Shown here piece after piece: positions 31,400 through 40,134 of a stretch of 40,559 nt of DNA; the stretch's first letter is position 1, and the number at the start of each line of letters is the position of its first letter. The notes below the pieces were generated by a model that saw only the letters and a list, made by a program, of their open reading frames with translations, did no database searches and was not told where the DNA came from. Position numbers and translations under genes: made by a program. This stretch comes from Sedimenticola sp. (GTDB lineage: Bacteria; Pseudomonadota; Gammaproteobacteria; Chromatiales; Chromatiaceae): positions 1 through 40,559 of the forward strand of contig JALVNE010000116.1 in assembly GCA_027026755.1 (NCBI GenBank), in the 5' to 3' direction.

Positions 31400-31427
31400 A
31401 TTCTACTACAATAAATCTTATGCACAA
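31400..31427 (-). promoter_or_regulatory. Possible promoter of the coiled-coil/nucleotidase pair
   Basis: On the minus strand TTGTGC, 16 bp, TAGAAT, about 52 bp upstream of the ATG, in an AT-rich 123-bp gap after the ParA-like gene. It could give independent expression from the efflux operon. Confidence 0.35.
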
Positions 31428-31471
31428 CAAAACTGTACTGATTTACCGCGTAAATGCGAAGCAGGCCGGCC

Positions 31472-32110
31472 TCAGCCCACCATATGGGCATAGAGCACCG
31501 CCGCCAGTGCATGCCATTCCTGCGCACCCTTGCTGCGTGGATCCATCTCGAACACGGCCAGGCCTTCACTGAAGGAACGGCGGAAAGCGGTACGCTGCGC
31601 CAACCTTGCCTTGATGAATTTGATCCCGGGGAGCGACATCAGGGCGGCGGCGGCTTCATCACTTTCACGGATGGCCCGGTGGGTGTCCGCCCGGTTGATG
31701 AAACCCATGACTTCCGGCCGGCGGCTGTCTGAAACCACGGAATCGATGAGACGCAGGAAACGTTGGGTGGACCAGATGTCTGCCTGGCTGGGGGGGACGG
31801 GAACGACAATACGATCGGCCACCGCGATAGCCTGTTTGAAACTTTGCAGGTCCGCTGTCCCCACGTCCACCAGCACCTCGTCATACTTGTCCAGTTCCTT
31901 GCGGTTGGTGAGCAGTTTCTTGCTCCCCAGTATGACTGGCGGTTCATAGCCCTCCTCGGCACGAACGTCCACCACGTCCGTCAGGGTGGCCTGGGGATCG
32001 GCATCGATGGCCAGTACGTTCTGCTCGGCCAGCAACAGCCAGACCGCCAGGTTGAAAGTGATGGTGCTTTTTCCGGATCCGCCCTTGAGGCTGCCGATGA
32101 CGGTAATCAT
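31472..32110 (-). CDS. ParA/MinD-family ATPase
   Basis: 212 aa with the deviant Walker A KGGSGKST (Lys9 signature, Lys14), AIDADPQATLTDV (Walker A') and DEVLVDVGTADLQS, where Walker B has Val-Gly in place of the usual Pro-Gly. Ends GAQEWHALAAVLYAHMVG. Small orphan ParA proteins of this kind position cargo (chemotaxis clusters, carboxysomes, partition complexes) using the nucleoid or membrane as a matrix. No ParB is near. The neighbours are an RND pump with a DNA-binding-like basic tail (38 bp upstream) and a membrane coiled-coil protein, which are the candidate partners. Confidence 0.88.
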   Translation of the reverse strand: MITVIGSLKGGSGKSTITFNLAVWLLLAEQNVLAIDADPQATLTDVVDVRAEEGYEPPVILGSKKLLTNRKELDKYDEVLVDVGTADLQSFKQAIAVADRIVVPVPPSQADIWSTQRFLRLIDSVVSDSRRPEVMGFINRADTHRAIRESDEAAAALMSLPGIKFIKARLAQRTAFRRSFSEGLAVFEMDPRSKGAQEWHALAAVLYAHMVG

Positions 32111-32148
32111 TGCCGCTATCTCCCTAGGTCATTGTCAGGCACATGATA

Positions 32149-35100
32149 TCAGGATGACAGGCCGTCATCGCTGCCATCCAGGCTTTTCAAACGAATGCCC
32201 CGCCGTCCATTCTTCTTGGCCACGGCCACCGGCATCACCTTCTTCTTGGCGGTCTTCTTGCGCTGGGAAGCCGGAGAAACAGCCTTTTTCACCGCCGGCT
32301 TCTTGGCTGCCGTCTTCTTCACTGCCGTCTTTTTCACTGCCGGCTTCTTGGCTGCCGTCTTCTTGGCTGCGGTCTTTTTGCCAGAAGCCGCCTTCGCTGC
32401 AGGTTTATCTGCCACCGTAGGCTTCGCCGCAGCCTTCTTTTTCCCGGAATCCACCGCAGCTTTCTCCTTGACCTTTTTCGTCGCCAGCGAAGCCGGTTTT
32501 TTTGCTGCAACAGTTTTTTTCGCCGCCTGCTTCTTGGCTGCTTTCTTCCGCGCCGCAACCGCCTTTTTCACTTCTTCGCGCGTCACGGCAAGAACAGCGG
32601 GCTTGTCCAGGGGCTGGGCGATGATTTCCAGGTCTTTCTCGATACGTTCGACATCCAGCGACTTGCCGGTTTCCTCTTCGCTCGGCAGCTTCTCCTCCTG
32701 CGCGGCGGTGGCCCGGTCACTTGCCGTTCCCGGCTCCTTCGCCGGTGGCGGGGCCGCGGTCGCGGCCTTCACTGTGGTATCCCTGGGCTGTTCATCCTGC
32801 ACCGCCGTGGCAACAGGCTTGGTCTTTTCCACCTTCTTCCTGTCGCGGAACATGCGCACGATGGCAGCCACCAGACTGAACACCCCGATGATGATGCTGG
32901 CAGCCAAGTTCCAACCGCGCTTGAGGTAGCTTCTGCCGCCAGCGGCACCGCCCCCCTGGGGCCCCTTCTTGCTCTTGTCCGCTTTCGGGCAGCGCCGTCC
33001 CGCCGCCTCGCACAGCGACTCGGACGCGGACACCATTCCCAGAGGAATGACCACCAGGGTGAGAAGGGTGGACACCAGCACCCCCGAAGCCAGGGAAATG
33101 GCCATGCCCTGGAAGATGGGGTCAAAGAAGATAACGGATGAAGCAAAAATCAGGGCAAAAGCGGTGATCAGGATTGGACGCGTCCGGGTTTTACAGGCCC
33201 TGATCACGGCTTCGGGCACACTGGTGCCTTTCTGCACTTCATGAATGGAGAAATCCACCAGCAGAATGGAGTTGCGCACAATGATGCCCGCCAGGGCGAT
33301 CCAGCCGATCATGGAAGTCGCGGTGAACTCACCCCCCAGGCCCAGGGCAAAGAAAATGGCATGCGTGGGGATGATGCCCAGCAGGGTCAGGGGGATGGGT
33401 GACATGATGAGCGCCGGTATGCGGAAGTTGCCGAATTCCCAGACCACCAGGATGTAGATCAGCACCAGGGCCGCGCCAAAGGCGATACCCATGTCACGGA
33501 AGGTTTCATAGGTGACCGTCCATTCACCCGTCCACTCGAACCCGGAATGGGCATCGCTGGGCGGCGGCCCTGTCCAGTAGGTGTGTTCCGCCAGTTTCAC
33601 GCCATCGGGGGTCACATAGGGTTTACCATCCTTCCAGTTCTCGAGCAGGTCTTCCACCTGCATCATGCCGTACACAGGGGCCGCCAGGCGGCCGCCCACA
33701 TCGGCGACCACGTATTCCACGGCGCGCAGGTCCTTGTTGAACACGGCAGGCTCCACAGGCATGCGCTTGAATTCGCCCAGCTCACGCAAGGGCACGCCTA
33801 CGCCATCCTTGGACTGGATGAGCAGATCACCCAGACGGCTGATCTGGGAACGCTCCGCCAGGGGCACCTGGATGACGATGTTCACCGGTTCATGACCGGC
33901 ACGCTGCTTCACGTCCCCAAGTACCATGCCCCCCAGGGCCATGGCCAGGTTCTTGTTGATGGCGTCCACGGAAATGCCCCGCATGTCAGCCTTCTCACGG
34001 TCCACGATGAAGCGCCAGTAATCATGGGGCTGGACCATGTAGTTGTCCACATCCACCAGGTTGGGCGCTTCCTTGAAGATTTCGGTCAGGTCCGAGGCCA
34101 CTTTGCGCCGTGTGGGCCCATCAGTCCCGTACACCGTCGCCACCACGGATTGCAGCACCGGCGGTCCCGGAGGCATCTCCACCACGGCAAAATTGGCATC
34201 CACATCCTTGAACAGCTCGGTGACCCGCTCTCGGGTCTCCACGGCGATTTCGTGACTGCTGCGCTTGCGTTCATGCTTGTCCAGCAGCTGCACCTGTATC
34301 TCCGCCTGCCAGGGTTCCCTGCGCAGGTAGTAGTGGCGCACCATGCCGTTGAAATCGAAAGGCTTGGCCGTACCTACGTACACCTGCACCGCCGTCACTT
34401 CCGGCAGCTTGCGCACCAGGTTGGCCACCTGGTTGGCGCGGTTGGCGGTTTCTGCCAACGCCGTTCCCTCGGGCATGTCCAGCACCACGGAAAACTCCGG
34501 CTTGTTGTCCAGGGGCAGCATCTTCACCACCACCAGCTTGAAATAGAACAAGGAGCACATGAGCAGGAACACCGCCCACATTGAAATCCGGAAAAGCCGG
34601 GCTTTGCCCGGATGCTCGATCATGGGCATGAGGATGCGCCGGTAAAGACCTTCCAGTTTTTCCGCCACCTCATGCTCACGCTTTTCCGCCACAGCAAGAT
34701 ACTCCATGGAGGGCCTGAACATGGGGCTGATGGCCAGCCAGGGGGTGAACACAAAGGCCGCAAACAAGGAGATGAGCATGGCCACGGAACCCAGGGCGGG
34801 AATAGGCATCATGTAAGGTCCCATCATGCCGGTTACGAATCCCATGGGCAGCAGCGCACCGATGACCGTGAAGGTGGCAAGAATGGTGGGGTTGCCCACT
34901 TCCCGCACGGCATCCACGGCAGTTTCCGCGTCCGTCCTGCCCTCCTCCAGCCAGCGACGGTAGATGTTCTCCACCACCACGATGGCGTCATCCACCAGGA
35001 TACCGATGGCGAAGATCAGGGCGAACAAGGACACCCGGTCGATGGTGAAACCCAGCAGCCAGGCGCCGAAAACCGTGAACAGCAAGACCACGGGAATGAC

Positions 35101-36324
35101 CAGCAGCACCACGATGGCGGGCTTGAGGGCGCGGAAAGCCCACCAGACCAGAATAAAGACGAAGAACGTGGCCACGAACAGCTTGAAGATCAACGCCCTG
35201 ACCTTGTCATTGGCAGTCTTGCCATAATTGCGGGTCACGCTCACCTGCACATTGCTGGGTATCAGCCGCCCCTTCAGATCTTCCACACGCTCCAGGATCT
35301 TGTTGGCCACGACAACGCCATTGGTGCCTTTTTTCTTGGCAATGGCGATGGTGACGGCAGGCACGCTGATGGCCAGGTCGGGATTCTCCGCCGCCGCCCC
35401 GGTGTAATAGGCCACCATGCGCTTGGCATCCTCAGGACCCTGGCGTACCTGCGCCACGTCACGCACGTACACAGGCACGCCATTGTGGCTACCCACCCTC
35501 AAGCGATTGATGTCATCAGCGGTTTGCAGGAATTTGCCTGTCACCACGGTGAAATGAGTGCCGCCGGCCTCAACATTGCCAGACTGCTGCTCCACGTTGG
35601 CCTGTTGGATGGCCTGGGCCACCTGCCCCAGGCTGATGCCATAACCCGCCAGGCGCTCGGGCAGCACCTCCACCGTAACCTGCTCGGCGCGTCCTCCCAC
35701 CACGAAACTTTCCCCGGTCTCGGGAATCTCCTTGAGGGATTGAAGCACGGAAAGAGCCAGGCGGCGCAATTGGCTGTCATCCACGTCGGGAATGCCGTCC
35801 CCGTTGAAATCCTTGTCCGACCACAGGGTCAAAGTGACTACCGGCACATCGTCTATACCCTTGGCCTGCACCAAGGGCGGCGACACACCATTGGGGATCT
35901 TGTCCATGTTGGAGGCCAGCTGCTCATTGACCTTTACCAGGGAAGGCTCCATGTCTTCCCCCACCTCGAACTGCACGGTCACCATGCCACCACCGCGCTG
36001 GGAAGCGGAATAGACGTGCTTGACGCCCTGGATCTCCCACATCATGCGCTCCAGGGGCTCAATGGCCAGAGAAGCCACTTCCTCCACGGGCGCGCCAGGA
36101 TACCGGACGAACAGATCGATGAGGGGAACGGAGATCTGCGGGTCTTCCTGCCTCGGCGTCATGATCAGACCGGCCAGGCCCAACAGAAACATGGTGATGT
36201 ACAGCAGGGGCGACAGAGGGGAGTTGATGAAGAAGCGCGCCGTACGCCCCGCGACCCCGAGATTCTCTTCTTCCACGATATTGGACGATGGGGGATTGTG
36301 GGGTTTGGTATCGAGCTCACTCAT
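32149..36324 (-). CDS. RND efflux pump permease with histone-H1-like C-terminal extension
   Basis: 1391 aa, against about 1020-1100 for normal AcrB-type pumps. The core is complete: TM1 at about 38-58, porter and docking domains, proton-relay Asp445-Asp446 in AIGILVDDAIVVVEN, and TM11-12 ending near 1105 (ISLASGVLVSTLLTLVVIP). Then come a Gly-rich linker, an extra hydrophobic segment (about 1138-1160, WNLAASIIIGVFSLVAAIV), a Pro/Glu-rich stretch, and from about 1250 a Lys/Ala tail of AAKK, PAVKK and TAVKK repeats like histone H1, HctB or AlgP. Residues 172-183 form an EF-hand-like loop (DFNGDGIPDVDD). It follows its adaptor gene on the same strand; substrate unknown. Confidence 0.92.
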   Translation of the reverse strand: MSELDTKPHNPPSSNIVEEENLGVAGRTARFFINSPLSPLLYITMFLLGLAGLIMTPRQEDPQISVPLIDLFVRYPGAPVEEVASLAIEPLERMMWEIQGVKHVYSASQRGGGMVTVQFEVGEDMEPSLVKVNEQLASNMDKIPNGVSPPLVQAKGIDDVPVVTLTLWSDKDFNGDGIPDVDDSQLRRLALSVLQSLKEIPETGESFVVGGRAEQVTVEVLPERLAGYGISLGQVAQAIQQANVEQQSGNVEAGGTHFTVVTGKFLQTADDINRLRVGSHNGVPVYVRDVAQVRQGPEDAKRMVAYYTGAAAENPDLAISVPAVTIAIAKKKGTNGVVVANKILERVEDLKGRLIPSNVQVSVTRNYGKTANDKVRALIFKLFVATFFVFILVWWAFRALKPAIVVLLVIPVVLLFTVFGAWLLGFTIDRVSLFALIFAIGILVDDAIVVVENIYRRWLEEGRTDAETAVDAVREVGNPTILATFTVIGALLPMGFVTGMMGPYMMPIPALGSVAMLISLFAAFVFTPWLAISPMFRPSMEYLAVAEKREHEVAEKLEGLYRRILMPMIEHPGKARLFRISMWAVFLLMCSLFYFKLVVVKMLPLDNKPEFSVVLDMPEGTALAETANRANQVANLVRKLPEVTAVQVYVGTAKPFDFNGMVRHYYLRREPWQAEIQVQLLDKHERKRSSHEIAVETRERVTELFKDVDANFAVVEMPPGPPVLQSVVATVYGTDGPTRRKVASDLTEIFKEAPNLVDVDNYMVQPHDYWRFIVDREKADMRGISVDAINKNLAMALGGMVLGDVKQRAGHEPVNIVIQVPLAERSQISRLGDLLIQSKDGVGVPLRELGEFKRMPVEPAVFNKDLRAVEYVVADVGGRLAAPVYGMMQVEDLLENWKDGKPYVTPDGVKLAEHTYWTGPPPSDAHSGFEWTGEWTVTYETFRDMGIAFGAALVLIYILVVWEFGNFRIPALIMSPIPLTLLGIIPTHAIFFALGLGGEFTATSMIGWIALAGIIVRNSILLVDFSIHEVQKGTSVPEAVIRACKTRTRPILITAFALIFASSVIFFDPIFQGMAISLASGVLVSTLLTLVVIPLGMVSASESLCEAAGRRCPKADKSKKGPQGGGAAGGRSYLKRGWNLAASIIIGVFSLVAAIVRMFRDRKKVEKTKPVATAVQDEQPRDTTVKAATAAPPPAKEPGTASDRATAAQEEKLPSEEETGKSLDVERIEKDLEIIAQPLDKPAVLAVTREEVKKAVAARKKAAKKQAAKKTVAAKKPASLATKKVKEKAAVDSGKKKAAAKPTVADKPAAKAASGKKTAAKKTAAKKPAVKKTAVKKTAAKKPAVKKAVSPASQRKKTAKKKVMPVAVAKKNGRRGIRLKSLDGSDDGLSS

Positions 36325-36359
36325 ACCATCAGTAACCTGTGTAAGTTGTTATGTGATTC

Positions 36360-36379
36360 ATGGCCCCTGATGGGGCCAT
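36360..36379. promoter_or_regulatory. Hairpin between adaptor and RND genes
   Basis: ATGGCCCC and GGGGCCAT form a perfect 8-bp stem with a 4-nt loop in the 135-bp gap of the operon. No T-run follows on either strand, so it is more likely an mRNA stability or processing hairpin than a terminator. Confidence 0.35.
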
Positions 36380-36459
36380 ATTCAAATGTCTGCCAGACCA
36401 TATGTTGCCGCGCGGGACCCGCGAACCCCCGTCTCCACATGGCTGAGTCGCCCGGCAGG

Positions 36460-37611
36460 TCAGGATCCGGAAATCATCCCCGGTCGTGGATTGACATAGA
36501 TCCGGTCGCCCGGCGCAAGGCCGGAAAGTACGGTGACCATGCCATTGTCCAGTCGGCGGCCCTCCCGGATCAGGCGCAGCTCCACCTTGCCTTCCTCGTT
36601 CTGCACATATACCACCGGCAGACTGCCCCGGTAACGGATGGCAGAAGCCGGGATCACCGGCAGGCTGCCTGTTGCCGCGGCATGGCTGGTGTCCGGGATA
36701 TTGATCTTGGCGTACATGCCCGGCTGGGAGATGCCCTGGGGAATGTCGAACTTCACCTTGATGGTGTGCCGCCGGGCATCCGCCATGGGATAGATCTGGG
36801 CCACGCGCACGTCCACGGGTTCGGCGTAATCGTCGAAGGTGGCAGCCTTCTTGAGCACCATCATCTCCTGCAGGCCGGTCACCAGCCGGGCAGGAACGTC
36901 CAGCTCCACCTGCAGCCAGGTGATATCGGCAAAACGCAGCATGGGTACGCCGGGCTGCACCGTATCCCCCACTTCCACCATCTTGTCCATGATCACGCCA
37001 TCGAAAGGCGCCAGGCTCTTGGCATCACGCAGTTTCGCCTCGATGGCCTGGATTTCGGAACGGATGCGCATGATGGCGGAACGGGCCTGCTCGATGCGGG
37101 TGGTGGAAGCGAACAGGTCGGCGCTGCGCTCGGCCCCGCGGTCGCGCTCCCCAATAAACTCCTCGGCAGGACGGGTGAACATCTGGTCGAACAAATTGGG
37201 TATGGCCATGCCCCCCGGAGCCGCCTTGGACTTGGGTGACCACAGTTCCCGGGAATACTGCACCCCGGCGTTGCGCAGTTCCGCCTCGGCAGAGGCCAGC
37301 TGGGCATAGGCCGCGGCGCGTTTGGCCAGCAGCTCGGAATCATCGATGGCCACCAGCAGAGTGCCTTCCTTGAAGGCATCCCCCTCGATACCGGCAATAT
37401 ACTTGACCCGACCGGGAATCTGCGCCGCCAGGGTCACCTGCTTGTAAGGCACCACGGTCCCACCAATGGATACCGTGGGCTGGCGGTCCGACGCCTGCAC
37501 CACGAAGATCTCGCCAAAGCCACCCGGATCCTGCGCCAGCACCGCACCGGAACTTCCCACTGTCATGAAGAAGGCTGCAATTAGCGCTCGCATTGTCCTG
37601 ATATTGCTCAT
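36460..37611 (-). CDS. RND efflux periplasmic adaptor (membrane fusion protein)
   Basis: 383 aa from ATG 37611, with a signal peptide (RALIAAFFMTVGSSGAVLA, cleavage before QDPGG). It has the classic adaptor order: beta-barrel and lipoyl half (GGTVVPYKQVTLAAQIPGRV, VAIDDSELLAKR), an alpha-helical hairpin (about 95-210, with an atypical Pro/Gly-rich insert KAAPGGMAIPN), the second lipoyl half (LAPFDGVIMDKMVEVGD), beta-barrel and membrane-proximal domain. ATG 37653 or 37593 are alternative starts; 37611 has a weak GGAAA. It pairs with the RND pump 135 bp downstream; no outer-membrane TolC-type gene is in the window. Confidence 0.92.
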   Translation of the reverse strand: MSNIRTMRALIAAFFMTVGSSGAVLAQDPGGFGEIFVVQASDRQPTVSIGGTVVPYKQVTLAAQIPGRVKYIAGIEGDAFKEGTLLVAIDDSELLAKRAAAYAQLASAEAELRNAGVQYSRELWSPKSKAAPGGMAIPNLFDQMFTRPAEEFIGERDRGAERSADLFASTTRIEQARSAIMRIRSEIQAIEAKLRDAKSLAPFDGVIMDKMVEVGDTVQPGVPMLRFADITWLQVELDVPARLVTGLQEMMVLKKAATFDDYAEPVDVRVAQIYPMADARRHTIKVKFDIPQGISQPGMYAKINIPDTSHAAATGSLPVIPASAIRYRGSLPVVYVQNEEGKVELRLIREGRRLDNGMVTVLSGLAPGDRIYVNPRPGMISGS

Positions 37612-37722
37612 ATACGTGATTTCCAAGAATTCTGACAAGTTCGGGCATGTCACCCGGAAGAAAGGTCCGGAGCCGGAAATTCCGGCCCCTGGCTGGTTAC
37701 CCGCAGCCGGCGTGGCAGGGAC

Positions 37723-38118
37723 CTACACCTTGCCCATGACGGAAAAACTTTTGATGAAGGGTTTGGCCATCCTGGGGTCCTTGATCATGGCCGCGTAATC
37801 CCCCACCTTGAACTTCATCTTGCCCGTGGTGAAGGCCGCCCCCAACCCCATCATGCCCGGGGGCTTGGCAATCCACTTTTTCCATTGATCAGCGGAGGCG
37901 CGGATGTCCCAGTTCAGTTCCTCGCCGCTGTAGGCGCCGCCGGACACCGCCTTGCCGTTTTCCACCACCAGGACTCCCGTGGGCTGGTCATCATCGGGAA
38001 AACCGTACCCTATCACGCTGTTAAAACCGATTTCGCTCAGAGGACCGACCAAGTCGCTCTCGTCGTTCCAATGCTCGGCAAAAGAAGCCATCCATTCCGC
38101 AGAAAAAAGCTCAGCCAT
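37723..38118 (-). CDS. SCP-2 sterol-transfer-like protein
   Basis: 131 aa from ATG 38118 with a strong GGAGGTGTAAC ribosome binding site; the slightly longer in-frame ATG at 38133 would place that site inside the gene. It resembles the SCP-2-like lipid-binding fold: WDIRASADQWKKW, then a helix and KMKFKVGDYAAMIKDPRMAKPFIKSFSVMGKV at the end (given in part). Members bind hydrophobic ligands such as lipids. It is 111 bp upstream of the efflux adaptor on the same strand, so it may be co-transcribed, but this is not certain. Confidence 0.75.
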   Translation of the reverse strand: MAELFSAEWMASFAEHWNDESDLVGPLSEIGFNSVIGYGFPDDDQPTGVLVVENGKAVSGGAYSGEELNWDIRASADQWKKWIAKPPGMMGLGAAFTTGKMKFKVGDYAAMIKDPRMAKPFIKSFSVMGKV

Positions 38119-38185
38119 GTTACACCTCCACAATAATTCTCGTTATTCACCCACTGCCGCCAGTGCCCAGGGGAGGGACTGCCGA

Positions 38186-38215
38186 CATATAAACCAAGAT
38201 TATCCAATATTCCAA
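38186..38215 (-). promoter_or_regulatory. Possible promoter of the SCP-2-like gene
   Basis: On the minus strand TTGGAA, 18 bp, TATATG, about 68 bp upstream of the ATG, in AT-rich DNA. It is the only good hexamer pair in this intergenic stretch. Confidence 0.35.
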
Positions 38216-38250
38216 CGGATTTTTCCATCACCAGGAACATGGCAGGCCAT

Positions 38251-38417
38251 GAAAACACCCCCCCAGGGAGGGTGTCGCAAAAGGCGGCAGCCTCCGCGAT
38301 GCAAGGATGCAACACCCTTTTCGATGGCTGTAAGCCATTGAAAATGGAGGAATCGGAAAATCGCATTTTCCCATTCCGAGTCGTAAAAGCCCAGGGATGG
38401 GCTTTTACGACATCCTC
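38251..38417. repeat. Multi-hairpin structured repeat, copy B
   Basis: It aligns with the reverse complement of 27606-27765. Shared core: CAAGGATG, then TTTTCGATGGCTGTAAGCCA and TTGAAAATG (38302-38346). Hairpins: ACACCC/GGGTGT near 38255-38275, GGAAT..ATTCC (38349-38377) and GTCGTAAAAGCCC/GGGCTTTTACGAC (38380-38411) followed by ATCCT. Stem bases differ from copy A in compensating pairs. Confidence 0.7.
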
Positions 38418-38565
38418 CCAGGAAAGAGGTTTGCCTGAGATCGAGGAACCCGGACGGCCAGGAACTGTCCACAGCCAATGCAGGCCGGACTACCCCGCCC
38501 GGGCGACTCGGGTTACTATTCCGATCATCACTGCAACCAGAACAACCACCCCCTCGAGAAACGCC

Positions 38566-40128
38566 ATGGCCGACCAAGACATCATCGAAAACCGACTCAA
38601 ACACCTGGAATCCCATCTGGAAAAGGAAAATCCCATCCTTCTCAATGCCGTGCAAAGCTTCCGCGAACTAGACAAGGTCGCCTACCGCATGGGCCTGCTG
38701 AACCGCAGCGAATCCTTTGCCACCCAGATTCCCTGGTGGCCCCTGATCTCCATCCTGGGCACTTTTTCCGCAGGCAAGTCCACCTTCATCAACAATTACC
38801 TGGAAACCCAGCTGCAACGCAGCGGCAACCAAGCCGTGGACGACAAATTCACCGTCATCTGCTATAGCGAGGACCCCACCCCCCACGCCCTGCCCGGCGT
38901 GGCCCTGGATTCCGACCCGCGTTTTCCCTTCTACAAGATCAGCCGCGAGATCGAGCTGGTGGCCGAAGGGGAAGGCGACCGCATCGACGCCTACCTGCAG
39001 CTCAAGAGCTGCAACAGCGAGCGTCTCAAGGGCAAGATTCTCATCGACTCCCCGGGCTTCGACGCCGACGCCCAGCGCACCTCCACCCTGCGCATCACCG
39101 ACCACATGGTGGACCTGTCCGACCTGGTGCTGGTGTTCTTCGACGCCCGCCACCCCGAGCCCGGGGCCATGCGCGATACCCTGGAGCACCTGGTGTCCAA
39201 GACCATACACCGGCCGGATTCCGGCAAGTTCCTGTACATTCTCAACCAGATCGACACCACAGCCAAGGAAGACAACCCAGAGGAGGTCATCGCCGCCTGG
39301 CAGCGCGCCCTGGGCGAACACGGCCTCACCGCCGGCCGCTTCTATACCATCTACAGCCCCACGGCCTCCATCCAGATCGAGGACGACAGGCTGCGCCAGC
39401 GCTACGAGAGCAAGCGTGACAAGGATCTTGCCGAGATCCACGGACGCATGGCCCAGGTGGAAGTGGAGCGCGCCTACCGCATCGTCGGCGCCCTGGAAAA
39501 GACCGCCCGGGAAATCGAGGAGCGCGTCATCCCCATCCTCACGGAGGCCCTGGCCCGCTGGAAGAAACGGGTGCTGTGGCTGGATGGCATCGTTTTCGGC
39601 CTCATCGCCGCCCTGGTGCTGGGCATCGGCCTGAGCCAGGGGCAGCTGGGCAACTGGTGGCAGTGGGTGCGGGCAAGCACCCTGCACAGCGGCATCTTCC
39701 TGGCTGTGGTGCTGGGCGGCGGCTTTGCCCTGCACCTGGCCCTGCGCCGGCTGGCTGCCCGCAGCCTGTCCGGCTGGCTGGGCAAGCAGGAGCACAGCCT
39801 GCCAGTGAAAATCGACCTGGCGGCGGCTTTCCACAAGAGCACCCGCCCCTGGCGCAGCCTGCTGGCCAAAACTCCTGCAGGCTGGGGACGCGGCACCCGG
39901 CGCAAGCTCTCCGCCCTCATCAACCGGGCCGACGAGTTCGTCCAGCAGCTCAACGACCGCTTCACCAATCCTTCCGGCCGTACGGAATCCGAAGTGGTGG
40001 AAAACGCAGACATGGAGCAGCCGATAGCGGAAGCCTCCTCTATCGATACAGCGGAAGCCCCCCCCATCGATACAACGGAAGCCTCCTCCATCGATACAAC
40101 GGAAGCCTCCCCCATCGATAAGGAATAG
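38566..40128 (+). CDS. Dynamin-like GTPase with two TM segments
   Basis: 520 aa from ATG 38566. G1 is GTFSAGKST (65-73), G3 DSPGF (161-165) and G4 NQID (227-230). Two hydrophobic helices (about 336-357 and 374-395) anchor it, presumably in the inner membrane, with the GTPase head cytosolic. The middle helices (about 285-330) are charged. The C-terminus carries four copies of an octapeptide (consensus TEASSIDT) encoded by 24-bp tandem repeats. Bacterial dynamin-like proteins remodel or repair membranes; the substrate here is unknown. It is 6 bp upstream of mak on the same strand. Confidence 0.87.
   Translation: MADQDIIENRLKHLESHLEKENPILLNAVQSFRELDKVAYRMGLLNRSESFATQIPWWPLISILGTFSAGKSTFINNYLETQLQRSGNQAVDDKFTVICYSEDPTPHALPGVALDSDPRFPFYKISREIELVAEGEGDRIDAYLQLKSCNSERLKGKILIDSPGFDADAQRTSTLRITDHMVDLSDLVLVFFDARHPEPGAMRDTLEHLVSKTIHRPDSGKFLYILNQIDTTAKEDNPEEVIAAWQRALGEHGLTAGRFYTIYSPTASIQIEDDRLRQRYESKRDKDLAEIHGRMAQVEVERAYRIVGALEKTAREIEERVIPILTEALARWKKRVLWLDGIVFGLIAALVLGIGLSQGQLGNWWQWVRASTLHSGIFLAVVLGGGFALHLALRRLAARSLSGWLGKQEHSLPVKIDLAAAFHKSTRPWRSLLAKTPAGWGRGTRRKLSALINRADEFVQQLNDRFTNPSGRTESEVVENADMEQPIAEASSIDTAEAPPIDTTEASSIDTTEASPIDKE
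40027..40122. repeat. Four 24-bp tandem repeats in the dynamin gene
   Basis: Four consecutive 24-bp units (each RCGGAAGCC, a CT-rich centre, then ATCGATA) in the last 100 bp of the dynamin-like CDS. They encode an acidic Ser/Thr-rich octapeptide, and the last unit leads directly into the stop. Copy number could vary by slippage. Confidence 0.9.
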
Positions 40129-40134
40129 ACCGCC

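Larger units (their letters stand above)
38119..38565. other. Gene-free 447-bp stretch
   Basis: It separates the divergent SCP-2-like and dynamin genes. It holds a candidate minus-strand promoter (38186-38215) and hairpin repeat copy B (38251-38417). Nothing recognisable was seen in 38418-38565, which must contain the dynamin promoter. Confidence 0.45.

Noticed and set aside
31472..32110. ParA-like gene considered as a chromosome or plasmid partition locus
   Set aside because: No ParB gene or parS-like repeats are adjacent, and the neighbours are efflux and membrane genes.
34612..37239. 875-codon plus-strand frame opposite the RND pump and adaptor genes
   Set aside because: It is the antisense shadow of well-recognised efflux genes, is rich in His/Gly/Gln from reverse-read codons, and shows no domain.
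40027..40122. Tandem repeat considered as a CRISPR array
   Set aside because: Units are directly adjacent without spacers and lie in frame inside a protein gene.
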